Source: Symbiodinium natans (taxonomy: Eukaryota > Sar > Dinophyceae > Suessiales > Symbiodiniaceae). Taken from it: a stretch of 64,000 nucleotides of DNA. The stretch's first letter is position 1, and each line of letters starts with the position of its first letter. A program made the position numbers and the translations under genes. The DNA lies in contig CAJNDS010002592.1 in the NCBI GenBank assembly GCA_905221605.1, positions 60,001-124,000 on the forward strand, given 5' to 3'. The notes under the pieces were generated by a model. The model was not told the origin of the DNA and did not search any database. It worked only from the letters and a program-made list of their open reading frames with translations. Positions 1 through 11,315 of this stretch are shown here, piece after piece.

Positions 1-66
1 GGGGTGGCAGACTAGAATCCCCTTCAGCTAACCCGAAAGGGAACTACATTGGAGCCTTCAGGCAAA
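1..66. repeat. Palindromic element family C, right half
   Basis: The window opens inside a copy of family C. It ends with GGAACTACATTGGAGCCTTC, the complement of the left arm seen in the full copies near 28.85 and 30.09 kb. Confidence 0.5.
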
Positions 67-230
67 CTTTTTGAATCTTAGGGGGTTGAGGGTTGAGGGT
101 TGAGGGCTTATGAAAGGTTTGGGGTGTTGGGGCTTTGGGTTGCAAGTATACCTTGAGGCAGCTTGGCGCATGGCAAAGAAGGACACCTACCCTAACCCCC
201 ATCCCATTGCACCTTGAATATTCAAAAGAT

Positions 231-408
231 TAGGTTTAGGGTTTAGGGTTTAGGGTTTAGGGTTTAGGGTTTAGGGTTTAGGGTTTAGGGTTTAGGGTTT
301 AGGGTTTAGGGTTTAGGGTTTAGGGGTTTAGGGTTTAGGGTTTTGGGTTTAGGGTTTAGGGTTTAGGGTTTAGGGTTTAGGGTTTAGGGTTTAGGGTTTA
401 GGGTTTAG
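231..408 (+). repeat. Telomeric array (TTTAGGG)n
   Basis: About 25 nearly perfect heptamers with a few single-base variants (TTTAGGGG, TTTTGGG). This is the Arabidopsis-type telomere unit also used by dinoflagellates. Confidence 0.95.
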
Positions 409-2016
409 CTGTGATAGGGCGTAGATGCTGTGAAGGTTAGGTTTCGGACCAAGCTCGAAAGCTTCGTGAGGTGCGAAGAGCAGCTTCGGCCCGATTGTGG
501 AGGGCCATCTAACACTTTTCTCCCACCCCACGCCGTCCCAGGCGGCAAAGCCACCCAAACCTATTCTTTTTAGGGTTTAGGCCTAAACTCAGACAACAGC
601 CCACTTCTAAAATCTTATTCAGTTCGGGCCAGACACCCAGGGCCAAGGCAGGTACGGGGAGGGCCCAGAAAGGCTTGGTCAGGGGGGTGGGCGGGCCAGA
701 AACTGATTTTTGAGCACCCGCCCTGCCTGGGTCGGCCTGAGGCCCCCTGGTCCCTGAGCACACTGCGGCGAAGGGTCCGGGTCCTCCTGGCCTAGGGGCC
801 CGGGGGGTACCCCCCAAAAAAGGCCAGCGACCCCACTTTCTTAAGGGTCCACTACCGGGCCCATCATGGGCGCTACCGACCCCCATGCTGTGGGAGGCGG
901 GCGATCGGCTTGTGCCATCGAGGTCAAAGGGCTTAAGCGCCGCCCCCCAACGTAGGGGGGCGGCCTAGGCCCTGAGTTTAGGGTTTAGGGTTTAGGGTTT
1001 AAATTCAGAAACCCCAACGTACTCATGTTCATAACCCATCCTGTCAACATGAAAACAAGAAAGCCCAGTGTGTTCGAGGTATGGTCCTCGCGCCTGGGCT
1101 AGAAACCTATATTTGCTTGGGAATACGTATTGTATTTGTTTATTTACTTCTATATATATATATATATATATCTCTGTGTGTGTGTGTTTGTGTTTTGTAA
1201 TGTATATAAATATATACGTATACATACATAACCTTTTCCGTAGTGGGTGCGCTTTATGTGTACATGTACACAATCGCAACTCTGATTAAAATAGTTCTCC
1301 TCCGACAAGCAACCATTCTGGGCCAAGGAACACAGCAGGGGGTTGTTTTTTCTAGTTGTTCCAGGTGTCAGAAATGCAGTGGCAATACTATCCCCATATC
1401 CTATCCCATGAAACTTGTATCAAAAGCTACCCACAAGTACACGTTCTAGTAAAAAACAAATGGGTCCCCCTACGCTCCAGGGTTTGCGGCGTTCAGGCCA
1501 ACTGCAGCAAACAGCACAGCGCATCCGCTTTAGGGCTTGGGGTTTAGGGTTCAGGGTGTAGGGTGAGAACGATCAGGAACTTTTTGCTTCCGCCGGGAGT
1601 GCCAGTTGACCCCAGAGTTTCTGGAGAAGGCCAGACCTGCATCAGGGTTTTGGGGGCTCTCGGGTTTTCTATAAGAGTAGTTACATGGTCTCTTTGGTAT
1701 GGGCACTTAAATGGGGACGCCTGATCTGCCCCTTATGTACACTAGAGCCCATACTTCAGAGCTGTTTAAAGAAAGTAAGGGACCACATGAAGCAACAACC
1801 CTGAGAGTTTCTGCAGTGACTGGGGGATTCTTTGGTAGAGATACCTGGAAAAAGCTGTGTAACTACTCGTGGTGCTGAATCATCCATGCTGCTTGTGGGT
1901 AGAATGGTAGAACACGCCAGTGACCCGCCTAAATGCCATGCGAAAGGAAGACAGCATAAACCCGCCTGCAACCCCGCCTTCCCCCCTTAAGCCCCCCCTT
2001 AAAGCCCCCCCCTTCA

Positions 2017-2047
<31 letters not shown>

Positions 2048-2175
2048 TTAAGCCCCCCTTAAAGCCTACCCCGAGCCACCCCATGTCTCAACCTCGCACA
2101 CATGCGCTGCCGAAGCCTTCAGGCACTCAACCAACACCCTGAACAACCCTCAGACAAACTCTCCTATGACCCTGA
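409..2175. other. Intervening subtelomeric DNA, no gene recognised
   Basis: A GC-rich stretch (420-960) is followed by AT-richer DNA with a TA microsatellite at about 1151-1172 and an uninterrupted C run near 2019-2046. Open frames here are short or repetitive and I do not call a gene. Confidence 0.5.
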
Positions 2176-2584
2176 AACCCTAAACCCTAAACCCTAAACC
2201 CTAAACCCTAAACCCTAAACCCTAAACCCTAAACCCTAAACCCTAAACCCTAAACCCTAAACCCTAAACCCTAAACCCTAAACCCTAACCCCTAACCCCT
2301 AACCCTAAACCCTAAACCCTAAACCCTAAACCCTAAACCCTAAACCCTAAACCCTAAACCCTAAACCCTAAACCCTAAACCCTAAACCCTTTCCTGAGGC
2401 GTTGTTGGGCTGGCCCTGCCCCGTGGCCGGCGTCCCGCCAGCTGTGGTCACTGAGCACAGGAATGTCTCGGGGAGTGGCCTGGGGTTTCTTTCCCTCGTA
2501 TAATCCCTAAACCCTAGACCCTAAACCCTAAACCCTAAACCCTAAACCCTAAACCCTAAACCCTAAACCCTAAACCCTAAACCC
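2176..2584 (-). repeat. Two telomeric arrays (CCCTAAA)n with a 110-bp spacer
   Basis: About 30 units at 2176-2390 and 11 units at 2503-2584, both in CCCTAAA orientation. The spacer 2391-2502 is GC-rich unique DNA. Confidence 0.95.
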
Positions 2585-3544
2585 AAATAGGGTTTGGCCA
2601 AAGCCTTCCCCAAAACCTAAACGGTTTTAAGTAGCAGGGTTTCAGTAGTAGGGTTTAATTATTAGGGTTTGGGTTTTGGGGGATTTGGGGGTTCATAGTT
2701 GTCAACAGGGGCGTACAGTCTCGATGACTTCCAACTTGTGATTTTTTTCCGTTTTGTTGTTTCTATTTGCCTTAAGACCCCCAACAAGGGAAGGTAACAA
2801 TCTCTACAATACCCTGATAAGGAAGAATATGCTGTTTTTTTTTTTTTTTTTTTGGGGGGGGGGGGTAGGGGGGGTTTCTTCTTAGGCACACAGTAGTTTT
2901 AGACCCTGGGGCGGAGAGTGCTTTAATTTACCGCAGCTCAAGACCCTCAACCCCGAAATGCCGCCCGTGAAGACCCTAAACCCTAAACCCTAAACTCCCT
3001 AGCTTCGGAGGCGTCGTCTCGGTGCTCTGCCAGCTGGGGATGCTGACCTGCTGTGGCTCGTCATGCGGGCATCCCCCTCGTACTTCTGCCTAGGTAGACC
3101 CTTTGAGATAGTCTATATTTTCCCTTATTTGGTTTCAGAGGATCATCACATTCATGAAGATTTTTCAGAGGGTGTTTATGGCCATCCTAGATACGCTAGG
3201 TTCCCTGGAGCAGGGATTAGGGCATTTTGTGGAGGTACCGATCATAATTGGGAGCCTTGGTTGAGTTTCGAATATTCTGGCTAAAGAACTGCTTTGCTTT
3301 CGCCACACTGTCTTGATTTCTGGTGCGCTCACCGCACTCACTGCACTAACAAAACAGCCATCCCAACTGTAAAGCACACCCTGTAGTCCCCCTGCACTCT
3401 GTCAGGAAGGCCTCAGACCATCTGCATGTGCAGGGGTTTCAGAAACAGGGATGCCTACCTTTTGTTCGGGGGTTCCGATAGAGAAGTTTTGATGATTTGG
3501 GGGGGGGGGGGGGGTATAAAGGTGTACCGGTGAAGTCTGGGCTT

Positions 3545-3689
3545 ACTTGGAGGTTCAGGGTACTTAGTAACCCATCAGAAGTGTAGTTACAACCCACATA
3601 TAAGCCCCCTTATGTACCCTAATAGGGTAATAATTGGGTTATAAGTACAAATATACTTGGGTTACTAAGTACCATGAATCTCCAAGTAA
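3545..3689. repeat. Palindromic element family A, copy 1
   Basis: A 145-bp element with imperfect terminal inverted repeats. The left arm reads ACTTGGAGGTTCAGGGTACT and the right arm reads as its complement, ending in GAATCTCCAAGTAAG. The centre carries TTATAACC-type short repeats. The shape is that of a MITE (non-autonomous inverted-repeat element). Confidence 0.75.
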
Positions 3690-3715
3690 GGCTTAGGGTC
3701 CGGGGGTTCTTGTTT

Positions 3716-3864
3716 ACTACCAAGTGCTTAAGAACCCCCCCAAAAGATAGCAATAGTATTCCTTATATGGGTAATAATTGGATTTTTGTTTTTCTTATAT
3801 GGGTAATATAAGGATTTTTTTATTAGAATCAAATTGGGGGGTTCTTAAGCAAATAGTAGTTTAG
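3716..3864. repeat. Palindromic element family D, copy 1
   Basis: The left arm includes GCTTAAGAACCCCCCC and the right arm GGGGGGTTCTTAAGC, followed by AAATAGTAGT. The AT-rich core contains two copies of CTTATATGGGTAATA. The other copy lies at 26431-26643. Confidence 0.65.
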
Positions 3865-4118
3865 GGTTTAGGGCTAAGGGATGCCAATCTCAAGCCCTCG
3901 AAACCCCTGGCTTTCCGGGCTTCCGATTAAACTGCTGGGTTTTTGGGTTTAGGGTTTAGGGTGTAGGGTTTTTGGGTTTAGGGTTTAGCATCTTGCGTGC
4001 GGCTCTCTCCCTGCCCTAAGCCCTAAACCCTAAACCCCTACACCCCTTAACCCTTAGCCCTAATTGCCTAGAAGGCCCCGGTATTCCAAGAGATGCTCAG
4101 AAAGGGACATTTTTTCAC

Positions 4119-4182
4119 CTAAACCCTAAACCCTAAACCCTAAACCCTAAACCCTAAACCCTAAACCCTAAACCCTAAACCC
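4119..4182 (-). repeat. Telomeric array (CCCTAAA)n
   Basis: Nine perfect units, ended by a unique 60-bp GC-rich fragment. Confidence 0.95.
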
Positions 4183-4260
4183 AATGCTGCATTCTTCGGG
4201 CAAGGAAAGATGAGGAGTACGTCGACGCGGTCCGCACAGCACGGAGGACACCCGGGTCAG

Positions 4261-4468
4261 CACTTGGATCATATGGGTGCTTATAACCCCAATTACAAGT
4301 CTACTTCTAACCCCAATTTTGGGGTTTAGGGTTTAGGGTTCAGGGTTTAGGGCTTATAGCCCTGAGTATAAGTCTACTTCTAAGCCTACTTCGAAGACTT
4401 AGGGGACTTGGGGGGGTTTATAAGTGAAGTTGTAATTGGGGTTACAAGCACCCTGAACCTCCAAGTAG
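4261..4468. repeat. Palindromic element family A, copy 2, interrupted by telomeric repeats
   Basis: The left arm (ACTTGGATCATATGGGTGCT) and the right arm (ending ACCCTGAACCTCCAAGTAG) match family A. A short TTTAGGG tract (about 4320-4358) sits between them, so telomeric units seem to have been inserted into or recombined within the element. Confidence 0.55.
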
Positions 4469-4520
4469 CTTTTTGGGGCCCACGCTCTGCGCTCCCTAAA
4501 AAAAGGCTAAGTCCTAACAC

Positions 4521-4615
4521 TTGGGATGTGCCCGCTTATACTCGCAGCTCCTTAGTAGGGATTATCATAGAGGGGTACTATCATCCCTATTCAGGGACTG
4601 GGGGAAACATCCCAA
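4521..4615. repeat. Palindromic element family B, copy 1
   Basis: Begins TTGGGATGTGCCCGCTTATA and ends GGGGGAAACATCCCAA, an imperfect hairpin of about 95 bp. See the other family B copies. Confidence 0.7.
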
Positions 4616-5275
4616 CCTAACACTCCAAACTGCTTCAAGCCTAAACTGAAAAAAAGGGCTGTAAAAAAACCCTCGCTGCAGGCTGCATGCGCAAACAGTT
4701 TATGGGTTTGGTTTCAACGTGTACTTGGGTTGTGCAAGTACAGACAGCCACTTGGCGAAGGCGTGATACGTGTTTAATGTTCATGAACTCTGGCGAATCC
4801 TACCACCACCTTCAACAAAATGAGCACCTCTGTAGCTAGTTCGGTGGCAGCTGTCATTCCGGGTGCCGGGAACGCATGCGAATCTGCAGCATCGTTCCTC
4901 GTTTCACGTCAGTGTGTTGTGTTGGCTTTTCGGTGGCGGTTCCGCTCCTTCAGGCTCTTTCTTAAGTTCGCCTCCTAATGATCTTACCCTAAACCCTAAA
5001 GCCTAAAACCTAAAGCCTAAACCTAGGAGGGTCCCAAGCCCCAGGCTCCTCAATCAGTTTACATCCTCAAACCTCTATCCCCCCCACCTAAAACTGAAAG
5101 CGTCCATGCGTGCTTTGTTTCAGGCCGCAGGCCGCTATTGGGTGCCTTGAGGGTGAAGGTAGACCTTGAACCACCCCAAACCCCAAACCCTAAACCCTAA
5201 ATTTTACGCCCTGAGCCCTCGACCCTCGGCTCCTCTCAGCCCTAGGCCCTAAGCTCGAAGCCCGAAGGTCTAAGC

Positions 5276-5352
5276 GTAGTTCCTGTTTGGGTTAGCTATA
5301 GGGGATTCTTGTTTGCTACCCCAAAAAAAGTACTACATAGGAGCCTTTGGGT
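5276..5352. repeat. Palindromic element family C, copy 2
   Basis: The left arm GTAGTTCCTGTTTGGGTTAG pairs with the right arm CTACCCCAAAAAAAGTACTA. The central GGGGATTC is shared with the other copies. Confidence 0.6.
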
Positions 5353-5370
5353 AAGCCCTAAACCCCAAAC

Positions 5371-5533
5371 CCTAATAACCCTAATAACCCTAATAACCCT
5401 AATAACCCTAATAACCCTAATAACCCTAATGTCCCTAATGTCCCTAATAACCCTAATAACCCTAATAACCCTAATAACCCTAATACCCTAATAACCCTAA
5501 TAACCCTAAGCCCTAAACCCTAAACCCTAAACC
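5371..5533 (-). repeat. Variant telomere-like array (CCCTAATAA)n
   Basis: About 14 units of the 9-mer CCCTAATAA, with two CCCTAATGT units in the middle, run into ordinary CCCTAAA units. A homogeneous 9-mer array suggests local amplification of a mutated telomeric unit. Confidence 0.85.
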
Positions 5534-5825
5534 CCAACCCAGGGAACTGCATTATCTTGCCTTTAGCTGGCGCCTCGAGGAAGAATCTGTGGCGGCGGGC
5601 GGCTGGCGCGCTCTACGAGGCCAGGTGCGCGTTTGGACCTTGCACTGTCAGTTTAGGGTTTAGGGTTTAGGTTTTAGGGTTTAGGTTTAGGGATTATTGA
5701 AATTATTCAGGGTTCAGGTCCGGGGAAAGTTTGGAGGAGTTTCGAGGAGTTTCGTTTTTGGATGTTTGAATGATTTCAAGTTACAGGGGCTTTAGGGCTT
5801 AGGGTGTAGGGTTTAGGGTTTAGGG

Positions 5826-5946
5826 TTTAGGGTGTACTTACTGTTGGTTAGTAGGGAATTAGAGATAAGGTACCCTGTAGAATCCCTTGAACGGTAATTA
5901 TACAGGGCCCTAATTGCCTCATTCCCTGCCAACCAACAGTGAGTTT
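5826..5946. repeat. Single-copy palindrome resembling a MITE
   Basis: TACTGTTGGTTAGTAGGGAA at the left is mirrored by TTCCCTGCCAACCAACAGTGA at the right (arms of about 20 bp), with a second internal stem around TACCCTGTA/TACAGGG. No second copy was noticed in the window. Confidence 0.55.
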
Positions 5947-6038
5947 AGGGGTTTGGGGCCCGAAATCCCCACTAATTTCGTTGGTGAAGTGGATGCTTCA
6001 AGGCTTCACCCCCCCCCCCCCCCTGTTTAGGGTTCAGA

Positions 6039-7099
6039 AGGGTTCAAAAGGGTTCAGGGTTGAGGATTGAGGATTGAGGGTTGAGGGTTCAGGGTTTAGG
6101 GTTTAGGGTTTAGGGTTGAGGGTTTAGGGTTTAGGGTTTAGGGTTCAGGGTCCAGGGTTCAGGGTTTAGGGTTTAGGGTTCAGAGCCTTAAACTCTGAGC
6201 CACTATGTCCCCAGCAACAGGAGGGTAGATGCTTGAAGCCTGCTGGGCGACTGCAGCCCCTGGCTCATTCCGAACCGGCTTTTAGGGTTTAGGGTTTAGG
6301 GTTTAGGGTTTAGGGTTTAGGGTTTAGGGTTTAGGGTTTAGGGTTTAATCCTCAAACCCTAAATAGGGGCTCAATACCCAAACACTAAACCCACCATGTT
6401 TTGAACCCTAAACCCTAAACCCAAAACCCAAAACCCTAAACCCACCGAATTTAGATCGACTCCCAGGTCGAAGCATTAAGTTTGAAGCCGATGAAGCGCC
6501 TCAACACCCAGCTTCTCGGCGGAATTTCGTTTTAGGGTTCAGGGTTTAGGGTTTGGGGTTTGGGGTTTAGGGTTCAGGGTTCAGGGTTGTAGGGTTGTAG
6601 GGTTTTAAGGTGTTAGGGTTTTAGGGTTTTAGGGTTTTAGGGTTTTAGGGTTCTAGGGTTTTAGGGTTTTAGGGTTTTAGGGTCTTGGGTTTTAGGGTTT
6701 TGGGGTTTTAGGGTTTAGGGTATTAGGGTTTTAGGGTTTAGGGTATTAGGGTTTTAGGGTTTTAGGGTTTTGGGGTTTTAGGGTTTCAGGGTTTAGGGTT
6801 TTAGGGTTTAGGGTTTTAGGGTTTTAGGGTTTCAGGGTTTAAGGGCTTTAGGGTGTAGGGTTTCAGGGTTTAGGGTTTTAGGGTTTTAGGGTTTATCGTT
6901 TTAGGGTTTTAGGGTTTTAGGGTTTTAGGGGTTTAGGGTTTAGGGTTTAGGGTTTAGGGTTTGAGGGTTTGAGGGTTTGAGGGTTTTAGGGTTTTAGGGT
7001 TTTAGGGTTTTAGGGTTTTAGGGTTTTAGGATTTTAGGGTTTTAGGGTTTTAGGGTTTCAGGGTTTCAGGGTTTTAGGGTTTTAGGGCTTAGGGTTTAA
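6039..7099 (+). repeat. Long degenerate telomeric tract, largely the octamer TTTTAGGG
   Basis: At 6039-6182 and 6281-6348 the unit is mainly TTTAGGG. From about 6590 to 7099 it is mostly TTTTAGGG, with TTTCAGGG and TTTGAGGG variants. Plain heptamers are in the minority in the last 500 bp. Confidence 0.85.
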
Positions 7100-7469
7100 C
7101 AGGGTTTTGCCTCCAACCCCAAGCAATTAGCGCCCTAAATCCTCACACCTCTAGACCTAGCTCAACCATCTTACGTAGTGTTCCATCTTACGTAGATTCC
7201 ATTAAGTGTTTGTAATTCGGGCTCCGGGGACTTCGGGATTGGGTTTGAGGGTTTAGGAACTGCATCTCAGTCCGCGCTTCAAAGAAGGAACTACAGCCCA
7301 GAGTTGTGGCAATGCTGTTCAAACCTCACGGCTTGTCAGTTTATGTACCTGGTAGGCTGGTGAGTGATATAAGGAGTTCTACTTGTAGAAGTTTCCCTAA
7401 ACCCTAAACACTGGCTCCGTAGAAATATATAGTGTGTGCCCTTGGGTCTTACTGGGGTTCGATACAGTA

Positions 7470-7690
7470 GCTTCCCTAAACCCTAAAGCCCTGAACCCTA
7501 AGACCTGGACTCTGAGCCCATGGACCCTGAACCTTAAACCCTAAACGCAAGGACCTAAACCCCTGAACCCTAAACCCTGAACCCTAGACCCTGAACCCTG
7601 AACCCTGAACCCTGAACCCTGAACCCTAAACCCTAAACCCTAAACACTAGCCCTAAACCCTAAACCCTAGCCCTAAACCCTAAACCCTGA
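7470..7690 (-). repeat. Degenerate array of CCCTAAA and CCCTGAA
   Basis: Mixed CCCTAAA and CCCTGAA units, with five consecutive CCCTGAA units in the middle. Confidence 0.85.
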
Positions 7691-8479
7691 AACCCTTGAA
7701 AGCCCAGCTGGAAATCCCGAACCGCACAGGCGTCGCGTGGCCAACCAGGGCGCGATTACTCTGGCACTCCATGAGGCCGGTGACGATGTAGGGCTGATGA
7801 CAGGGCTTAAGGGTGTTAGGGGTTTAGGGTTTAGGTCTGGTTTAGGGTTTTGGGTTTAGGGTTTAGGGTTTAGGGCTAGGGCTTAGGGTTTAGGGTTTGC
7901 GGTGTAGGGCGTGGGGTGGAAGGTCGACCTTGTAGCCCACGAGGCAGAAACTTAAGACTCTTGGGGCAACTCAAGCCCTACTTGAAGGGTGCTGGACACG
8001 GAGCCTGAGCTTTGATGGCTCGAGCCCTGCACCCCACCAGTCGGAACCTGAACACCGATTTTGTATTCAGTTCCCCAAGCACGAGCACTGTCCACGATAC
8101 AGCAAGTGAAGCTCATATTTGAGATTGTGAGAATCTACGATAAATACTTCCTTCTTGTAGTACAAACAGAAACTGATTTAGTAGCATGCCAGTTCTTGTG
8201 GCCGACGGGCCGTACGGGTTGGGAGTAGAGGTTTCGGGCAGGCTCCCCTTTTTTTCGCCCATCACAGGGTTTAGGGTTGAATCTTCAGGGTTTAGGGCTC
8301 CGTCATTTTGCTTGAAGCCAGGGTGTAGGGTAGCAGCGGTTTAGTGTTTAGGGTTGAAGGTTCAGGGCGCAGGGAACCATCGTCACTCCCCAGTTGTAAC
8401 TCCTTTTTTTGTTGAGGGTGTTGGCCGGTGGGCGGGCGGGCGGGGGAGGCGCCCAAGATGGGAAGTATCATAACAGGTC

Positions 8480-8622
8480 TTGGGATGTTGCCCCTTATAC
8501 TAGAGTCCTTAATGGGGATTATATGAGGGGGTACTCGCATCCCTATTAAGGACTGTTAGTATAAGGGGGAACATCCCAAAGTACTAAGGACTGTTGGTAT
8601 CAGGGGGAACATCCCAAAGTAC
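8480..8622. repeat. Palindromic element family B, copy 2, with a repeated right end
   Basis: A full element (8480-8579) runs from TTGGGATGTTGCCCCTTATA to AGGGGGAACATCCCAA. A second right end follows directly (8581-8622), as if two copies had recombined. Confidence 0.75.
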
Positions 8623-8749
8623 ATACAATTAAGACAAGTAAGTAGCTCAAATCGAAACAATGCTACTCCATTTGGGGGTTCTTGTTAGGGAGCGTAAGAT
8701 AAGTCACCAGAAATCGGGCTGCACAGCAAATGTGTAGCAAAGATATCGA

Positions 8750-8854
8750 AACCCTAAACCCTAAGCCCTAAACCCTAAACCGCCTAAACCCTAAACCCTA
8801 ACCCTAAACCCTAAACCCTAAACCCTAAACCCTAAACCCTAAACCCTAAACCCT
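8750..8854 (-). repeat. Telomeric array (CCCTAAA)n
   Basis: About 14 units with minor variants. It directly abuts a GC-rich fragment (8855-8995). Confidence 0.95.
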
Positions 8855-9009
8855 ATGAATGACGACTCTGGGCTGAGGTCACCGACTCCTTGATGCTGAG
8901 CGCCGCGCCGGACACGGTGGAGGAGACCACCGCCAGGGGGTCGAGATTCAGGGTGCAACAAACATGGAGGCTGCAGCATTTCTGCGCGGAGAAGGAGAGT
9001 GAGCAAGAT

Positions 9010-9013
<4 letters not shown>

Positions 9014-9052
<39 letters not shown>

Positions 9053-9190
9053 GTGAGATGAGAGTGCGAGTGAGAGTGAGAGTGAGAGTGCGAGGGAGAG
9101 TGAGAGGGAGAGTGAGAGGGAGAGTGAAGGAGAGGGAGAGTGAAGGAGAAAGAGAAGGAGAAGGAGCAGGTGAAAGAGAAGGAGAAGAAG
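9014..9190 (+). repeat. GA-rich microsatellite
   Basis: A (GA)n run followed by GAGAGTGAGAGTGC- and GGAGAGTGAGAGG-type derivatives. Open frames here on both strands are low-complexity (Arg/Glu on one strand, Ser/Leu/Pro/Phe on the other), so no protein is called. Confidence 0.9.
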
Positions 9191-9532
9191 AGAGACACAG
9201 AGGCAGACAGCCAGAAAGAAACAAAGGAAGAAGGGGAGACGGATACACAGAGACAAGCAGCCAGACAGAGTTTGTTCGTCGCAGTTGTTGCCCTACACCC
9301 TACACCCTAAACCCTAAACCCTCGGAAGTTCTCCGAGCACACCGAGGGCCCAACTCGCATCCCTGGAAACTTTCCTAAACACGTGAACCCTAAACCTGAA
9401 AACCCAAACCCTAAACCCTAAATCGGCAAAAGCAAACCATCACGTCGGAAAGTTGCAGATTTTGAGGAGCTGAAGATCCTTGGCCAGAGGCTGGGCCTCG
9501 TGGGCTATGCAGCTCGGTCAGCAGGGAGGGGA

Positions 9533-9652
9533 GGGTTTAGGGTTTAGGGTTTAGGGTTTAGGGTTTATAGGGTTTAGGGTTTAGGGTTTAGGGTTTAGGG
9601 TTTAGGGTTTAGGGTTTAGGGTTTAGGGTTTAGGGTTTAGGGTTTAGGGTTT
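9533..9652 (+). repeat. Telomeric array (TTTAGGG)n
   Basis: About 17 units, one with an extra TA. Confidence 0.95.
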
Positions 9653-10171
9653 GGTTTTAAAATTTGGGGGTGGGGGTTCATGGTTTAGGGTTCGGTGGCT
9701 AGGGCCTGGAGCAGGCCCTCATCCCCTTTCTTGGAGTTTGTGTTCCCTTATAAGCCCCATCAAACCAAAACAAAGGGTAAGCCTTTTCTTCCTAGGTTGC
9801 TCTTGGGTCTAGGGGGGGTTCAGTGTGCATAAATCTAATATGACTGACATGGCCCGGCACCCTGCAGACCAGCCCGACAGCCACGTTTCGGGGGCCAGGT
9901 TTGGGGTTTAGGGTTCAGGGTTTAGAGTTTAGAGTTTATGGTTCATATAGGCTTGAGGGTTTAGGGTTTAGAGTTTAGACTTTAGGGTTCATATAGGCTT
10001 TAGGGTTCAGGGTTTAGAGTTTAGGCTTCAATCAGGGTTTCGGCTTTTAACTAAGGTGGAAAATGCTGTGCAGCGATGTCCTGAGAATGCTCGGCACAGC
10101 GACTCGGTGTGGGCGCCCTGGCCACACAAGCTTCTTAGGGTACTAATCGCCTCCCCCTGATAATATTAAAC

Positions 10172-10842
10172 CCCTAAACCCTAAACCCTAAACCCTAAAC
10201 CCTAAACCTAAACCCTAAACCCTAATGCCCCTATTGTAGTTATAGTAGAGTGCATGAGCAAGCGCCAAAACCCCCAGCCATTCAAGTAAGTAAGGGGTGG
10301 ACGCGAATGCCCAATACCCTGTAAGGCGAAATCTTGAAAAGCGGCACCCCTCATGTTGCGTCGATTAGCACCGCCAGCCAGTTTTGGCAGTCGCTCATAT
10401 TGGGGGGGGGGGGGGGGGGTGGGTTAGGTAGGGGGGTTCAATATTAGGGATTAGGGTTTCGTGTTTGTCGTCTCTCCATGTCCTTCCTTTTTCGCTACTG
10501 CAATGCTGAGCTGCTGTGAATGACATAGTCTCATAAGGGCCCTTAGTAGGCCCTTATTCGCTTTTGTTAGGGCGTAGCTTCCCTTGCAAACCCCATTTAA
10601 AACCGAAAAGGGCACTCGTTAATTCCAGGTTACTCTGGGGTCTCGTAGTACATCGTTGAATCATCGTTGTATCATTTCCTCATTCTGGAGCCTTTCGTCC
10701 CAAGGCCCAAAGCCCGAAGTGCTGACCCGTCAATGACAAGGCTAAGTAAAACACCCTACACCCAACAAGAGTAAACCCTAAACCCTACACCCTAAACCCT
10801 AAACCTAAAACCCTAAACCCTAAACCCTAAACCCTAAACCCT
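10172..10842 (-). repeat. Two CCCTAAA arrays and spacer
   Basis: Arrays at 10172-10225 and 10770-10842. The spacer contains an 18-base G run near 10402 and no recognised gene. Confidence 0.85.
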
Positions 10843-11035
10843 TTCGGGCTCAGGGGGAGCTTAAACCCAACCCTGAAGCCACGTGAGCCGGCCAAGCCTC
10901 AGCACCCCGCCACAAAAAAAAGCTATACCCGCCACATGGCCCCCTTGTGGGTTTTAGGGTTGTAAGTTTTAGGGTCTAGGGTTTAGGGTTTAGGGTTTGG
11001 GGTTCGGGGTGTAGGGTTTAGGGTTTAGGGTTTAG

Positions 11036-11100
11036 GTAGTATAAACGGGGGTACTATAATCCCTACAAAGGACTGTTAGAAGAAGTGGGAACATCCCAAC
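11036..11100. repeat. Palindromic element family B, partial right half
   Basis: CCCTACAAAGGACTGTTAG and GGGAACATCCCAA match the right arm of family B. The left arm is replaced by a TTTAGGG array. Confidence 0.6.
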
Positions 11101-11125
11101 CCCAAACCCTCAACCCTAGACCCCC

Positions 11126-11217
11126 GAGTTCCGCGAGGCCCCGCTGGCGTCCAGCTACGACACGTTCCCCTGCACCCTTTGCCGGCAGAAGGCCGACAGT
11201 GCGGAAGGTTTTTCTTA
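11126..11217 (+). pseudogene. CxxC-containing coding fragment
   Basis: An open frame after a telomeric CCCTAAA-derived tract contains the motif PCTLCRQKAD and ends at TAG. Composition is GC-rich and unlike the flanks. It could be an exon of a zinc-binding protein or a decayed remnant; no intact gene is visible around it. Confidence 0.35.
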
Positions 11218-11226
11218 GCAGCTGAT

Positions 11227-11315
11227 TGAGTACACTTTACTCTTTTTGGGATACGATACCCCTTTCTAGAACTGAAAGCGTATACTTTTCTGAGGCCTAT
11301 GAACTCAGCAACTAA
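11227..11315. repeat. Palindromic element family E, copy 1
   Basis: GAGTACACTTTACTCTTTTT faces AAAGCGTATACTTTTCTGAG and ends CTATGAACTCAGCAACTAAG. Copy 2 at 16622-16720 has the same order of motifs. Confidence 0.6.

Noticed and set aside
231-408. A true chromosome end at the left of the window
   Set aside because: The first array reads TTTAGGG on the plus strand, the wrong orientation for a left terminus, and is followed by many arrays of both orientations.
8839-9378. Overlapping frames of 100-160 codons on both strands
   Set aside because: They are translations of GA-rich repeats (Arg/Glu on one strand, Ser/Leu/Phe/Pro on the other).
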